A DNA stretch of 64,000 bases from Rhodopseudomonas pseudopalustris (GTDB taxonomy: Bacteria; Pseudomonadota; Alphaproteobacteria; Rhizobiales; Xanthobacteraceae), in the NCBI RefSeq assembly GCF_900110435.1, contig NZ_FODT01000002.1, positions 248,001 through 312,000 of the forward strand, written 5' to 3'. The notes beneath the pieces were generated by a model that searched no databases, had not been told where the DNA came from, and was given only the letters and a program-made list of their open reading frames with translations. Shown here in pieces: positions 30,788 through 39,342 of this stretch; the first letter of the stretch is position 1; every line of letters starts with the position of its first letter. The position numbers were made by a program, and so were the translations under genes.

Positions 30788-31567
30788 ATGTGCGGACGCT
30801 TTGTCATTACTTCGGCGCCAGCCGCGATCAGGGAAGCGTTCGGCTATGCCGATCAGCCGAATTTCCCAGCGCGCTACAACATCGCACCGACGCAACCCAT
30901 CCCGGTCGTCATCGTCGAAAACGGCGTCCGCCGGTTTCGCCTGATGCGCTGGGGGCTTTTGCCATCCTGGGTTAAGGATCCGCGAAAATTCACGCTGTTG
31001 ATCAATGCAAGGGCTGAGACTGTGCTGGACAAGCCAGCGTTCCGGAACGCGATCAAGCGGCGGCGCTGCCTGGTTCCGAGCGACGGCTACTTTGAATGGA
31101 AGCCGGCGGGCTCCCACAAGCAGCCGTATTTCATTCATCCGCGCGACGGCGGGCCGGTCGGGTTTGCCGCGCTGTGGGAGACCTGGGTCGGACCCAACGG
31201 CGAGGAACTCGATACCATCGCGATCGTCACGACCGCGGCGAGCGGCGGGCTCGCTGATCTGCACGACCGCGTGCCGGTGACGATCGCGCCGTCCGACTAC
31301 GCGCGCTGGCTCGACTGTGCCGACGTCGACGCCGAGAGCGCCTGGTCGCTGTTGCGCCCGCCGGCCGAAGGCGTGTTCGTCTGGCATCCGGTCTCGACCG
31401 CCGTCAACCGCGTCGCCAACGACAATGCGCAGCTGATCCTGCCGATCGCCGCAGAGGAGATGGAGTCGGAAGCCCGAGCCGGCGCGGCGAAACGCGCGAA
31501 GTCCAAACCCGTACCGAACAGCAAGCCGGCGTCATCCGATGACGACGGGCAGGGCTCGTTGTTTTAA
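30788..31567 (+). CDS. SRAP-domain protein (YedK/HMCES type), abasic-site DNA-protein crosslinker
   Basis: 259 aa beginning MCGRFVI, where Cys2 becomes the catalytic residue after Met removal and forms a thiazolidine link with abasic sites. Other SRAP landmarks: ARYNIAPTQPIPVV, MRWGLLPSW, LINARAET, RCLVPSDGYFEWK, and LHDRVPV with the active-site His. The C-terminal tail is Lys/Ser/Asp-rich and ends exactly in QGSLF, which fits the bacterial sliding-clamp binding pattern Q-x-S-L-F. The start is fixed by the catalytic Cys, not by the longer frame. Confidence 0.9.
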   Translation: MCGRFVITSAPAAIREAFGYADQPNFPARYNIAPTQPIPVVIVENGVRRFRLMRWGLLPSWVKDPRKFTLLINARAETVLDKPAFRNAIKRRRCLVPSDGYFEWKPAGSHKQPYFIHPRDGGPVGFAALWETWVGPNGEELDTIAIVTTAASGGLADLHDRVPVTIAPSDYARWLDCADVDAESAWSLLRPPAEGVFVWHPVSTAVNRVANDNAQLILPIAAEEMESEARAGAAKRAKSKPVPNSKPASSDDDGQGSLF

Positions 31568-31631
31568 GGGATCGTTGTTCTGAGGCTCGTTGTTTTGGCG
31601 GTGGTCGCCGACGTGTCGCGCGACGAGGCGG

Positions 31632-33059
31632 CTACAGCACCTTGCCCGGATTCATGATGCCCTGCGGATCGAGCATCGCCTTGATCGCGCGCATCAGCTC
31701 GATCGCGGTCTGGTCCTTCACGCCGGGGAGCTCGTCGCGCTTCATCACGCCGATGCCGTGCTCGGCCGAGATCGAGCCGCCCAGTCTCATGACGATCGCG
31801 AACACGACGGTGTTGACCTCGTGCCAGCGCCCGAGAAATGCCGCTTTGTCGGCGCCGACCGGCTGGGTGACGTTGTAGTGGATGTTGCCGTCGCCGAGAT
31901 GGCCGAACGGCACCGGCCGCGCGCCGGGGATCAGCCCCACCACCGCCGCATTGGCTTCGTCGATGAACTGCGGCACCGCCGCGACGGGCACCGAGACGTC
32001 GTGCTTGATCGAGCCGCCTTCCGGCTTCTGCGCCGGAGAAATCTCCTCGCGCAGCTTCCAGAACGCCTGCTGCTGCGTGAGCGACGTCGCGATCGCGGCG
32101 TCGACGACGACGCCCTCCTCGAAGCCGCGCTCCAGGATCGCCTCCAGCGCGCCACGCGCGTCGTCGCGCATCGACGATAATTCGATCAGCACGTACCACG
32201 GATGCCGGCTCTGCAGCGGGTCGCGGTTGTGGCCGTGGCGCACCGAGAAGTCGAGCGCGATCTCGGCGATCAGCTCGAAGCTGGTGAGATTGCCGGCGGC
32301 TTCCGCCTGCGCGATGCCGAGCAGCTTCAGGGCGTCGGCCGGCGATTGCAGCCCGACGAACGCGGTCTCGACCGCGCGCGGCTTCGGAAACAGCTTCAGC
32401 GTCGCCGCGGTGATGATGCCGAGCGTGCCTTCGGCGCCGATGAACAGATCGCGCAGATCGTAGCCGGTGTTGTCCTTCTTCAGCTTCGACAGCAGGTTCA
32501 GAATGCGGCCGTCGGCCAGCACCACTTCGAGCCCGAGCGCCATGTCGCGTGCCAGCCCATAGGCCAGCGCGGCGGTGCCGCCGGCATTGGTCGAGAGGTT
32601 GCCGCCGATGGTGCAGCTGCCCTGCGCGCCGAGCGACAGCGGAAACAGACGGTCGACGCTGGCGGCGCGCTCCTGGGCGTGCTGCAGGATGACGCCGGCC
32701 TCGACCGTCATGGTGTTCGACGAGGTGTCGACCTCGCGGATGTTGTCCATCCGCTTCAGCGAGATCACGATTTCGCCGTTGAGCGGCGTCTGGCCGCCGA
32801 CCAGGCCGGTGTTGCCGCCCTGCGGCACCAGCGCGACGCGCGTCTCGCTGGCGAGCTTGCAGATCGCCGCGATTTCCGCCGTCGAGCCCGGCCGCAGCAC
32901 CAGCGGCGAGTGGCCGCGGTACAGATTACGTTCCTCGGTGACGTAGGCTTCCAGCTCGGCCGGGTCGGTCACCGCGTATTTGTCGCCGATGAGAGCGGCA
33001 AAGCGCGCGATCAGCTCGGGCGGCAACGCAACGATCGGCGGCGGATTGGCGATGTTCAT
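31632..33059 (-). CDS. FAD-linked oxidoreductase (GlcD / D-2-hydroxyacid dehydrogenase family)
   Basis: 475 aa from ATG 33059. The N-terminal PCMH-type FAD domain shows PLVLRPGSTAEIAAICKLA, VPQGGNTGLVGGQTPL and GSCTIGGNLSTNAGGTAALAYG. The FAD-oxidase_C part has GHLGDGNIHYN and SAEHGIGVMKR with metal-binding His. The family covers D-lactate and D-2-hydroxyglutarate dehydrogenases; the substrate cannot be read. It is transcribed with Sua5 upstream on the same strand, 89 bases apart. Confidence 0.85.
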   Translation of the reverse strand: MNIANPPPIVALPPELIARFAALIGDKYAVTDPAELEAYVTEERNLYRGHSPLVLRPGSTAEIAAICKLASETRVALVPQGGNTGLVGGQTPLNGEIVISLKRMDNIREVDTSSNTMTVEAGVILQHAQERAASVDRLFPLSLGAQGSCTIGGNLSTNAGGTAALAYGLARDMALGLEVVLADGRILNLLSKLKKDNTGYDLRDLFIGAEGTLGIITAATLKLFPKPRAVETAFVGLQSPADALKLLGIAQAEAAGNLTSFELIAEIALDFSVRHGHNRDPLQSRHPWYVLIELSSMRDDARGALEAILERGFEEGVVVDAAIATSLTQQQAFWKLREEISPAQKPEGGSIKHDVSVPVAAVPQFIDEANAAVVGLIPGARPVPFGHLGDGNIHYNVTQPVGADKAAFLGRWHEVNTVVFAIVMRLGGSISAEHGIGVMKRDELPGVKDQTAIELMRAIKAMLDPQGIMNPGKVL

Positions 33060-33147
33060 GCGAGCTGTCCGTCGAGCCTGATTCTGTCCTCGCCCTCCCA
33101 TCACTCCGGGAGGTGCGCAGTCACCCTTCACCACTCTGCGCGCGCGA

Positions 33148-34137
33148 TCAATCCCGCGGCGCGGCGGCCCGGCGCAGACGGTCGTTGATCGCTTCGCCGA
33201 GACCCTGATGCGGGATCGGCATCACTGCGATCGCGTGCGCGCCGCTGGCGTCCAGCTCGCGCAGAAAGCCGAACAGATGCGCTGCCGCCTCGGCGAGATC
33301 GCCGGCCGGCGACAGGTTGCGGATCGCGGAGGCGGCCTCGGCGCCCGGCAGCGCGACGGGGCCGAAGCCCAGCAACGCCTCGCCGGGGCGGACGTCGCGG
33401 GCGTCGAGCCGGACCTGCGCGCCCGGGGCGTAATGTGACGCCAGCATCCCCGGCGCCAGCGGGGCGTGATCGCCGGCCGGCGCGGCGGCCGGCTCGGCCA
33501 GCGCAAAGCCGAGCAGGCGCTCGATCGCCTCGCGCGGCGCACCGCCGGGCCGCAGCAGCACCGGCGCGCCAAGGCAGCCCAGAATCGTCGATTCGACCCC
33601 GACCTCGACCGGCCCGCCATCGACGATCAGGTCGATTCGGCCGTCGAGATCGGCCCGGACATGGGCCGCGGTGGTCGGCGAGACATGGCCGGAGCGATTC
33701 GCCGAGGGCGCCACCACCGCGCCGCCGAATGCGCGCAGGATCGCCTGCGCCACCGGATGCGCCGGAATCCGCACCGCAACGGTGTCGAGCCCGGCCGTGG
33801 CGAGGTCTGAGACTGTGCAGCCCGGCGCCTTCGGCAGCACCAGCGTCAGCGGCCCGGGCCAGAAGGCCTCGGCGAGGCGCAGCGCTGTGGCGTCGAATCG
33901 GGCGAGCCCGCGTGCGGAATCGAGGCTCGCGACGTGGGCGATCAGCGGATTGAACGACGGTCGGCCCTTGGCGGCGTAGAGCCGGGCCACGGCGGCCGGA
34001 TTGGCGGCGTCGGCGCCGAGCCCGTAGACGGTTTCGGTCGGAAATCCGATCAATCCGCCGCCGCGCAGGCACTCCGCAGCCTCCGCGGCCGCGTCTGGCC
34101 CGGCCGGGAGGGTCTTTGTTTTCAAATCGAGGGTCAT
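33148..34137 (-). CDS. L-threonylcarbamoyladenylate synthase, Sua5 type
   Basis: 329 aa from ATG 34137. Makes threonylcarbamoyl-AMP for the t6A37 tRNA modification. The YrdC domain shows GGLIGFPTETVYGLGADA, KGRPSFNPLIAHV, FWPGPLTLVLP, VAVRIPAHPVA and APSANRSGHVSPTTA. The extra C-terminal Sua5 domain (residues about 230-329, including SHYAPGAQV) distinguishes it from short TsaC. It is divergent from the tRNA-Pro gene that follows. Confidence 0.92.
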   Translation of the reverse strand: MTLDLKTKTLPAGPDAAAEAAECLRGGGLIGFPTETVYGLGADAANPAAVARLYAAKGRPSFNPLIAHVASLDSARGLARFDATALRLAEAFWPGPLTLVLPKAPGCTVSDLATAGLDTVAVRIPAHPVAQAILRAFGGAVVAPSANRSGHVSPTTAAHVRADLDGRIDLIVDGGPVEVGVESTILGCLGAPVLLRPGGAPREAIERLLGFALAEPAAAPAGDHAPLAPGMLASHYAPGAQVRLDARDVRPGEALLGFGPVALPGAEAASAIRNLSPAGDLAEAAAHLFGFLRELDASGAHAIAVMPIPHQGLGEAINDRLRRAAAPRD

Positions 34138-34205
34138 CCTTCGTTCATATCGCAATTCGGACGCTTGCGGAGGGCGAAGGTCGACGCTATAAGCCGGCCT
34201 CTTGT

Positions 34206-34282
34206 CGGAGTGTGGCTCAGCCCGGTAGAGCACTGCGTTCGGGACGCAGGGGTCGCAGGTTCAAATCCTGCCACTCCGACCA
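34206..34282 (+). tRNA. tRNA-Pro(CGG)
   Basis: 77 nt with encoded CCA. The acceptor stem CGGAGTG pairs with CACTCCG. The anticodon arm CTGCG-TTCGGGA-CGCAG has CGG at 34240-34242, and the T arm contains GGTTCAAATCC. It is the likely target of the decayed element downstream. Confidence 0.97.
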
Positions 34283-34360
34283 AGATTTCCAGCGCTTGAG
34301 AGAGCCCGACGCGGGCGTCTCGCGCACTTCATCCCCGCTCAAAATCCCAAAATGCTGTAA

Positions 34361-34379
34361 CGCGCAAGATCATATGGCA
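34361..34379 (+). repeat. copy 1 of CGCGCAAGATCATATGGCA motif
   Basis: Perfect inverted match to 35565-35583. One-mismatch direct match at 34478-34497. Confidence 0.75.
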
Positions 34380-34477
34380 GGGGATGGTTAGGCGGGATTT
34401 GGCGGGACGTTCCGGGATATTGTGAGACGCCGCAACGCTTTAGACGGCCCGTGAGTAGTCCCGTGGGACCCGGTCGC

Positions 34478-34497
34478 CGCGCAAGATCAAATGGCAG
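34478..34497 (+). repeat. copy 2 of the CGCGCAAGATCAaATGGCA motif
   Basis: Same orientation as copy 1, one base different, 117 bases further on. Confidence 0.7.
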
Positions 34498-34764
34498 TTC
34501 TAGCGCCGCCGCGCCGGGCGGCGCTTCCGGAAAACCCCGATAAATCAGTGATCGGGCACGCCGAACTCTGACCTAACGTCAGAGTTCGCATCAAATCGGC
34601 GAAAACACTGAAAACCATTGATATTCCGTGCGATCTCGCGTCTCTCGCTCTCTGGATCGCCGCCGGAACTCTGACGCGGGCCATCTTCAAACCCCACCTA
34701 CGACTTCGATGCGGCGGCCGGCTGAAACGCCGCCGCCTCCGAAATCCGCTTTACGTCTGGCGCT

Positions 34765-35278
34765 TCACCGGCTGCCGCCGCTGCTGGAGCCGATCGCGCG
34801 CTCGCAGGCCGTCAGACTGCGGCGATAGGATTGTTCGAGCGTCTCGGCTGCCACCAGCGACTTGGCGGGGCTTTCGTTTCTCGCAGCGCGCTTGATCGCC
34901 GACACAATAGCGGAGAGATCGCCGGCCGCCCATCCAGCAGGCCGCGCGAACGTCGCCCGGCTTGGTTGCTTGCAACAGCCGCGACTCGATTTGAAAGAGC
35001 CGCCTCGATTGAACGGTCAGTTCCCCGTCGTCGCCGGTCTTAAACGCCGCCATGACTAGGCGCTCGGCGTTGCGGATGTCGTTGAGTGTCGCCCTGAAGT
35101 CAGGCGGTGCCGCAGGTTCGGTCTTAGCATCTGGCGTCGCCGGCCTCTGTGCCTGAAGGACCGCGTCGACCTGCATCATGGCCTTCTCGGCGCTGACCGG
35201 CGGATCGCCTGCAGCGGCACCAATGGTCAGCAGCAGCCAAGCCGCGGGAGCTGTCGAGAAGCTCTTCAAACAAGCCAT
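34765..35278 (-). pseudogene. frameshifted secreted hypothetical protein
   Basis: The frame opens at 35278 with a signal-like MACLKSFSTAPAAWLLLTIG and reads sensibly to KPGDVRAACWM. It then turns into Arg-rich nonsense that ends at 34751. Removing one C from the CCC run at 34929-34931 restores a coherent C-terminus (AAGDLSAIVSAIKRAARNES ... SYRRSLTACERAIGSS) ending at a TGA at 34765-34767. So either the gene is broken by a single-base insertion or there is a sequencing error. No family recognised. Confidence 0.6.
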
Positions 35279-35564
35279 TTCCGTTACCTATCCTTGCCAA
35301 AATCAGGCGCCCAATCCCAAGTGGCAATTGCGCTACGCTACCATCTTGTCGAGAAATGTCTCAATTAGAACAAGTCCGCGCACCAGCATCAGGCCGAGGC
35401 TTTGCCGGCGCCGGGCTCGGCCTGCGCGCTTCGAATTTCCGCCCGCAGTTTGGGCGACGATCAACTTGGTCATGGCACGGAGTTCGACTGGATCATCGGT
35501 GGCTGCGACGATTTCCCCGTATTGAAGAGGCGGTGAAGGCGGCTTCAAGCCGTTCCAAAACCGT

Positions 35565-35605
35565 TGCCATATGATCTTGCGCGCCGTGCCATTTGTTTTG
35601 CGCGC
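35565..35605 (-). repeat. copies 3 and 4 of the CGCGCAAGATC motif, inverted and tandem
   Basis: TGCCATATGATCTTGCGCGC at 35565-35584 and TGCCATTTGTTTTGCGCGC at 35587-35605. The first is the exact inverse of copy 1 over 19 bases; the second is a looser copy. Confidence 0.7.
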
Positions 35606-35686
35606 TATACCTCCAGGCTCTCGAAGGCGTCACCGCATCCGGCGCTGCGGGCGGTACTTCAGTACAGTATTGTCCTCTGCCTCATT

Positions 35687-35697
35687 AAGTATTACTT
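35687..35697. promoter_or_regulatory. operator-like palindrome before parDE
   Basis: AAGTATTACTT is a perfect 11-bp dyad 20 bases upstream of the antitoxin start, where ParD autoregulatory sites usually lie. A purine-rich GAAGAGGGAGGG ribosome site follows. Confidence 0.45.
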
Positions 35698-35717
35698 TAT
35701 GAGAAGAGGGAGGGCAC

Positions 35718-35984
35718 ATGGCCACCAGCTACACCGTCGGAAAGCACTACGAGGCTTTCATCAAGAGCCTCGTGGAAAGCGGTCGATACAGCACGGCCAG
35801 CGAGGTCATGCGCGACGGATTACGCCTCATCGAGGAACGCGAAGAACGCCGCAAGGCCAAGCTTGAAGCGCTACGCGGCGAAATCCAGAACGGCCTCGAC
35901 AGTGGTCCGGCCGAAGCCTGGGACATCGACGAAATGGTGGCTGAGGCGAAGCAACGTAAGGCCGCCAACAGTCATGGCAAATAG
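35718..35984 (+). CDS. parD: ParD-family antitoxin
   Basis: 88 aa. Ribbon-helix-helix DNA-binding N-terminus (MATSYTVGKHYEAFIKSLVE, then GRYSTASEVMRDGLRLIEER) typical of ParD/CopG-like antitoxins, and a helical C-terminal tail that would wrap the toxin. It is expected to neutralise ParE and repress its own promoter. AGAGGGAGGG precedes the ATG. Its stop overlaps the ParE start by 11 bases. Confidence 0.92.
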   Translation: MATSYTVGKHYEAFIKSLVESGRYSTASEVMRDGLRLIEEREERRKAKLEALRGEIQNGLDSGPAEAWDIDEMVAEAKQRKAANSHGK

Positions 35985-36270
35985 CCAGACACGCCGTCCG
36001 CAGGCACGCGAAGACCTCATCGAAATCTGGTTATTCATCGCCGACGACAACGAGTCCGCCGCAAGCTCCGTCGTTCACCGGATAGACCGGACCATCCAGA
36101 TGCTCGCGGAAAACCCCAAGGCGGGCCGCGAACGTCCTGAACTGGGCAACAACATTCGCAGCTTCCCCGTTGGAAACTACTCCGTGTTCTATCTCCCGGA
36201 CGGCAACGGGGTCGAGGTTGTACGTATCCTGCACGCCAGCCGCGATATCACGGCGGAAGATATCGACTAA
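35974..36270 (+). CDS. parE: ParE-family toxin
   Basis: 98 aa, starting at ATG 35974 inside the end of parD. The RelE/ParE fold is recognisable: RRPQAREDLIEIWLFIADDN, IQMLAENPKAGRERPEL, IRSFPVGNYSVFYLPDG and VEVVRILHASRDI. ParE toxins act on DNA gyrase. It is the intact part of an otherwise decayed element next to tRNA-Pro. Confidence 0.92.
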   Translation: MANSQTRRPQAREDLIEIWLFIADDNESAASSVVHRIDRTIQMLAENPKAGRERPELGNNIRSFPVGNYSVFYLPDGNGVEVVRILHASRDITAEDID

Positions 36271-36648
36271 CGCCGAAGCCGAAGGAGTAACGGTTGGGCG
36301 CGACGACCGACGCCCCCCGAACGCCTCCGCAGCCTCTTCCTGGAAGTCCGGACGGTCTCTTCCCGGCGCGCGCCGTACAGGCCCATCAGACAGAATCGCG
36401 CAGCGGGATAGCGGCGGCGGATGATTCAGCGGTCGCGGCGCAAAAGCGCCGTCGTGTTTACGCCTCCACGACGCACGCTCGCCATCCCAGACGACGCCGA
36501 TCGCAGCGCCGAGCAATCTCGCGGCCTCGTTCCGCGTCAGCCAGCGATAGCGGCCCTCCGCCTTCGTCGGCAGGGTAATCTTCGGGACGCAACTGACCGT
36601 CTTGTCGTCAAAGAAGTGATTGAGATCGAGCAGCCGGATGAGCAGCAA
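36267..36648 (-). pseudogene. tyrosine-recombinase (integrase) remnant
   Basis: The minus frame from 36648 reads KITLPTKAEGRYRWLTRNEA, RLLGAAIGVVWDGER and WRRKHDG, the linker and start of the catalytic domain of phage-type integrases. Near 36420 the homology jumps to another frame, RFCLMGLYGARREETV, matching the box I region (LYTGTR) of the same family. It then ends at a stop by 36267. N-terminal and C-terminal halves, including the catalytic Tyr, are missing. A non-functional relic of the element beside tRNA-Pro. Confidence 0.6.
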
Positions 36649-36903
36649 GTCATGCTGTGCCCAAGCCTGTGCACAAGCCCCGAGCGTCGTTCTTGCTCTA
36701 CGGCTGCTTTGAAACCTCGTAGGCCGAACGCCTGCAGATGCGTGCCGCCAGCAGCGATCGTGCGCCGTCGCGGGGCGGATGCGGGTTGTTCCCGGCTTCC
36801 GGGGCGGTCCGGGGCTGGTCGGCGGGCACCGGGGGCGCTTCGGTCCGGAGCGAATCCGGACCGAGGCTGCTTTGGTTGCTTGGCCGAGGCGGTACGACCC
36901 GGT
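36649..36903. other. non-coding gap with a palindrome
   Basis: GC-rich. CGGTCCGG and CCGGACCG pair at 36841-36863 around AGCGAAT, 40 bases past the end of the acyl-CoA dehydrogenase gene on its strand, so it may terminate that transcript, although no T-run follows. Confidence 0.45.
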
Positions 36904-38175
36904 CTACAGCGTGAGTTCGTGACGGCCGACGACCATCCAGTGGACTTCGTCGGGGCCGTCGGCGAATCGCAGATGGCGCACGTCGGTGTACATTTCGGCC
37001 AGCGGCGTCCATTGCGAGATGCCGGTCGCGCCGTGCATCTGAATCGCCTGATCGATGATCTTGCAGGCGCGCTCGGGCACCATGGCCTTGACCATGCTGA
37101 CCCAGATGCGCGCTTCCTTGTTGCCGAGCACGTCCATCGCCTTGGCGGCCTTCAGCACCATTAGCCGCATCGCCTCGATTTCGCAGCGGGCCTGCGCGAT
37201 GATCTGCAGATTGCCGCCCAGATGCGCGATCTTCTGGCCGAACGCTTCCCGCGTGAGACCCCGCGACACCATCATGTCGAGCGCCTTCTCGGCCTTGCCG
37301 ATGGTGCGCATGCAATGATGGATGCGGCCGGGGCCGAGGCGGAGCTGCGAGATCTCGAAGCCGCGGCCCTCGCCGAGCAGGATGTTCTCCTTCGGCACGC
37401 GGACATTGTTGAAGCGCATATGCATGTGGCCGCGCGGGGCGTGATCATGGCCGAACACGTGCATCGGCCCGATCACCTCGACGCCGGGGGTGTCGACCGG
37501 AACCAGGATCTGCGACTGCTGCTTGCTCGGCGCTGCGCCCGGATTGGTCTTGACCATCACGATCATGATCTTGCAGCGCGGATCGCCGAGGCCGGAGATG
37601 TAGTACTTCTCGCCGTTGATCACCCACTCGTCGCCGTCGAGCTTTGCGCTGGTCGAGATGTTCTTGGCGTCCGATGAGGCGACGTTGGGCTCGGTCATCA
37701 CATAAGCGGAGCGGATCTCGCCGGCGAGCAGCGGCTTCAGCCACTTTTCTTTTTGCGCGGGCGTGCCGACGCGCTCCAGCACTTCCATATTGCCGGTGTC
37801 CGGCGCGGAGCAGTTCATGGTCTCGGACGCCAGCGGATTCTTGCCGAGTTCAGCCGCGATATAGGCGTAGTCGAGATTCTTCAGCCCCTCGCCGGTCTCC
37901 GCATCGGGCAGGAAGAAGTTCCACAGACCTTCTTCCTTGGCCTTGGTCTTGGCCTTGCCGAGAATATCGAGCTGTTCTGGCGAGAACGACCAGCGATCGG
38001 TGTTCTTCTGCTCGGCCATCTCGAACTCGTGCGACATCGGCTCGACGGTGGTCGCGATGAATTTCTTGACGTGGTCGTAGAGCGGCCGAACCCGCTCCGA
38101 CATCCGCAGGTCGTTCAATTCGTCTTCGGGGGCAAGCGTATAGGGGGTCTGGCGGGCTGCATATGCAGTCTTCAT
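36904..38175 (-). CDS. acyl-CoA dehydrogenase (ACAD10/11-like)
   Basis: 423 aa from ATG 38175 after GGGAGG. FAD-dependent alpha,beta-dehydrogenation of an acyl-CoA. Motifs: APDTGNMEVLERVGTPAQKE, AYVMTEPNVASSDAKN, EWVINGEKYYISG, LGPGRIHHCMRTIGKAEKAL, REAFGQKIAHLGG and IQMHGATGISQWTPL. The catalytic base lies in a non-standard C-terminal context (FADGPDEVHWMVVGRHEL), as in ACAD10/11-type enzymes. Substrate unknown. Divergent from the racemase gene. Confidence 0.88.
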   Translation of the reverse strand: MKTAYAARQTPYTLAPEDELNDLRMSERVRPLYDHVKKFIATTVEPMSHEFEMAEQKNTDRWSFSPEQLDILGKAKTKAKEEGLWNFFLPDAETGEGLKNLDYAYIAAELGKNPLASETMNCSAPDTGNMEVLERVGTPAQKEKWLKPLLAGEIRSAYVMTEPNVASSDAKNISTSAKLDGDEWVINGEKYYISGLGDPRCKIMIVMVKTNPGAAPSKQQSQILVPVDTPGVEVIGPMHVFGHDHAPRGHMHMRFNNVRVPKENILLGEGRGFEISQLRLGPGRIHHCMRTIGKAEKALDMMVSRGLTREAFGQKIAHLGGNLQIIAQARCEIEAMRLMVLKAAKAMDVLGNKEARIWVSMVKAMVPERACKIIDQAIQMHGATGISQWTPLAEMYTDVRHLRFADGPDEVHWMVVGRHELTL

Positions 38176-38606
38176 TTTTGTCGTCCTCCCGATGTGTTCA
38201 TCGCGTTCGCCCATCTCGCATGGATGGTTGCGCACCTTTATAGGCACGAACGCTCGCCATTGTCGAAGGCGCGTCCGGGACCGGCGGCTTCCCAGCCCCC
38301 TTGGTCGTCAAGGATGGACAAACCGGCAACCGCCACCGAAGCTGGGCCAATCCAAAAGGAGCGGCATTCTTGAAACCCATCTGTGATGCGTGGCCACTGA
38401 TTGGAATCAGATGCCTTCAAAAGTCTCCATGAGAAAATCAATTCCAAAACGAATCCGTCCGGGCAGCGAGAACGAAACCGGTCGATCGTCATCCGGTGTT
38501 AGAGTTTTCGTACGATCGGTGATCGCGTGGCGCGCCGGACTCACGCTCCGCCACGATCATCGCGATGCAGGTTGCGCGAGCGGCCGCTGGAATGCGAGGA
38601 CGGATG
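38176..38606. other. intergenic region between divergent genes
   Basis: About 430 bases between the acyl-CoA dehydrogenase and racemase starts. It presumably carries both promoters. No RNA, repeat or small gene could be supported. Confidence 0.4.
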
Positions 38607-39326
38607 ATGAAGACGATCGGCTTGATTGGCGGCATGAGCTGGGAAAGTACGGCGGTGTACTATCGCCGGCTCAACGAACAGGTCCGCAATGTCCGCGGCG
38701 GGCTGCATTCCGCCGAGATTCTGATGCGCTCGATCGATTTCGACAGCATCGTCGCAATGCAGAAAGCAGACGATTGGGACGGCGCCGCGAAGGTGCTGCA
38801 GAAGATCGCGCGTGAATTGCAGGCCGCCGGCGCGGATTGCGTGCTGATCTGCACCAACACGATGCACAAGCTCGCCGACGCGGTGCAGAGCGCGATCGAC
38901 GTTCCGCTGCTGAACATCATCGACATTTGCGCGCTGGAGTTGAAGGCGGCCGGCGCGCGCAAGCCGCTGCTGCTCGCAACCCGCTACACGATGGAGCATG
39001 ATTTCTATCGCGAGCGGATGAGCCGCCACGGCGTCGAGACCATCGTGCCCGATGCGGACGACCGCACCGCGGTGCACGACATCATCTTCTCCGAGTTGTG
39101 CTGCGGAATTATCCGCGACGGTTCGCGCGAGCGCTACATGGATGTCATCGCGCGCGGCCGCGCCGCGGGCGCCGACAGCGTGATTCTCGGCTGCACCGAA
39201 ATCGGCCTCTTGATCCAGCCGGAGAACATTGATTTACCGGCATTCGATTCGACGCTGCTCCATGCCGATGCGGCAGTCGATTTCGCACTCGGCGACGGGC
39301 CTTCCAGCCACGCCGACGCAGCCTGA
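38607..39326 (+). CDS. aspartate/glutamate racemase family protein
   Basis: 239 aa. Starts at the second of two ATGs (38604, 38607) because GAGGA is best spaced to it. Asp/Glu racemase fold: KTIGLIGGMSWESTAVYYRR, first catalytic Cys in GADCVLICTNTMHKL, second in VILGCTEIGLLIQ. Both Cys are present, so it should be cofactor-independent and active. It is first gene of a same-strand run (racemase, MDR, thioesterase, SDR). Confidence 0.9.
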   Translation: MKTIGLIGGMSWESTAVYYRRLNEQVRNVRGGLHSAEILMRSIDFDSIVAMQKADDWDGAAKVLQKIARELQAAGADCVLICTNTMHKLADAVQSAIDVPLLNIIDICALELKAAGARKPLLLATRYTMEHDFYRERMSRHGVETIVPDADDRTAVHDIIFSELCCGIIRDGSRERYMDVIARGRAAGADSVILGCTEIGLLIQPENIDLPAFDSTLLHADAAVDFALGDGPSSHADAA

Positions 39327-39342
39327 GGGGAGACGTTCAAGA

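Larger units (their letters stand above)
34283..34764. other. non-coding start of a decayed integrative element
   Basis: About 480 bases after tRNA-Pro without a convincing gene. It contains two direct copies of a 19-20 bp motif (34361-34379 and 34478-34497) and a GC hairpin near 34500. Composition is mixed. I see no second copy of the tRNA 3' end. Confidence 0.5.
35279..35717. other. intergenic region with inverted motif copies and the parDE promoter
   Basis: About 440 bases. It holds two tandem minus-oriented copies of the CGCGCAAGATC motif (35565-35605) and the operator-like palindrome at 35687-35697. A 71-aa minus frame at 35333-35548 has no ribosome site or family feature, and I do not call it. 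Confidence 0.5.

Noticed and set aside
35333-35548. 71-aa minus frame near tRNA-Pro element
   Set aside because: No ribosome site, no family match, lies in decayed DNA.
34206-36903. Search for a duplicated tRNA 3' end marking the right edge of the element
   Set aside because: No second copy of the tRNA-Pro 3' sequence was seen, so the element's boundary cannot be defined.
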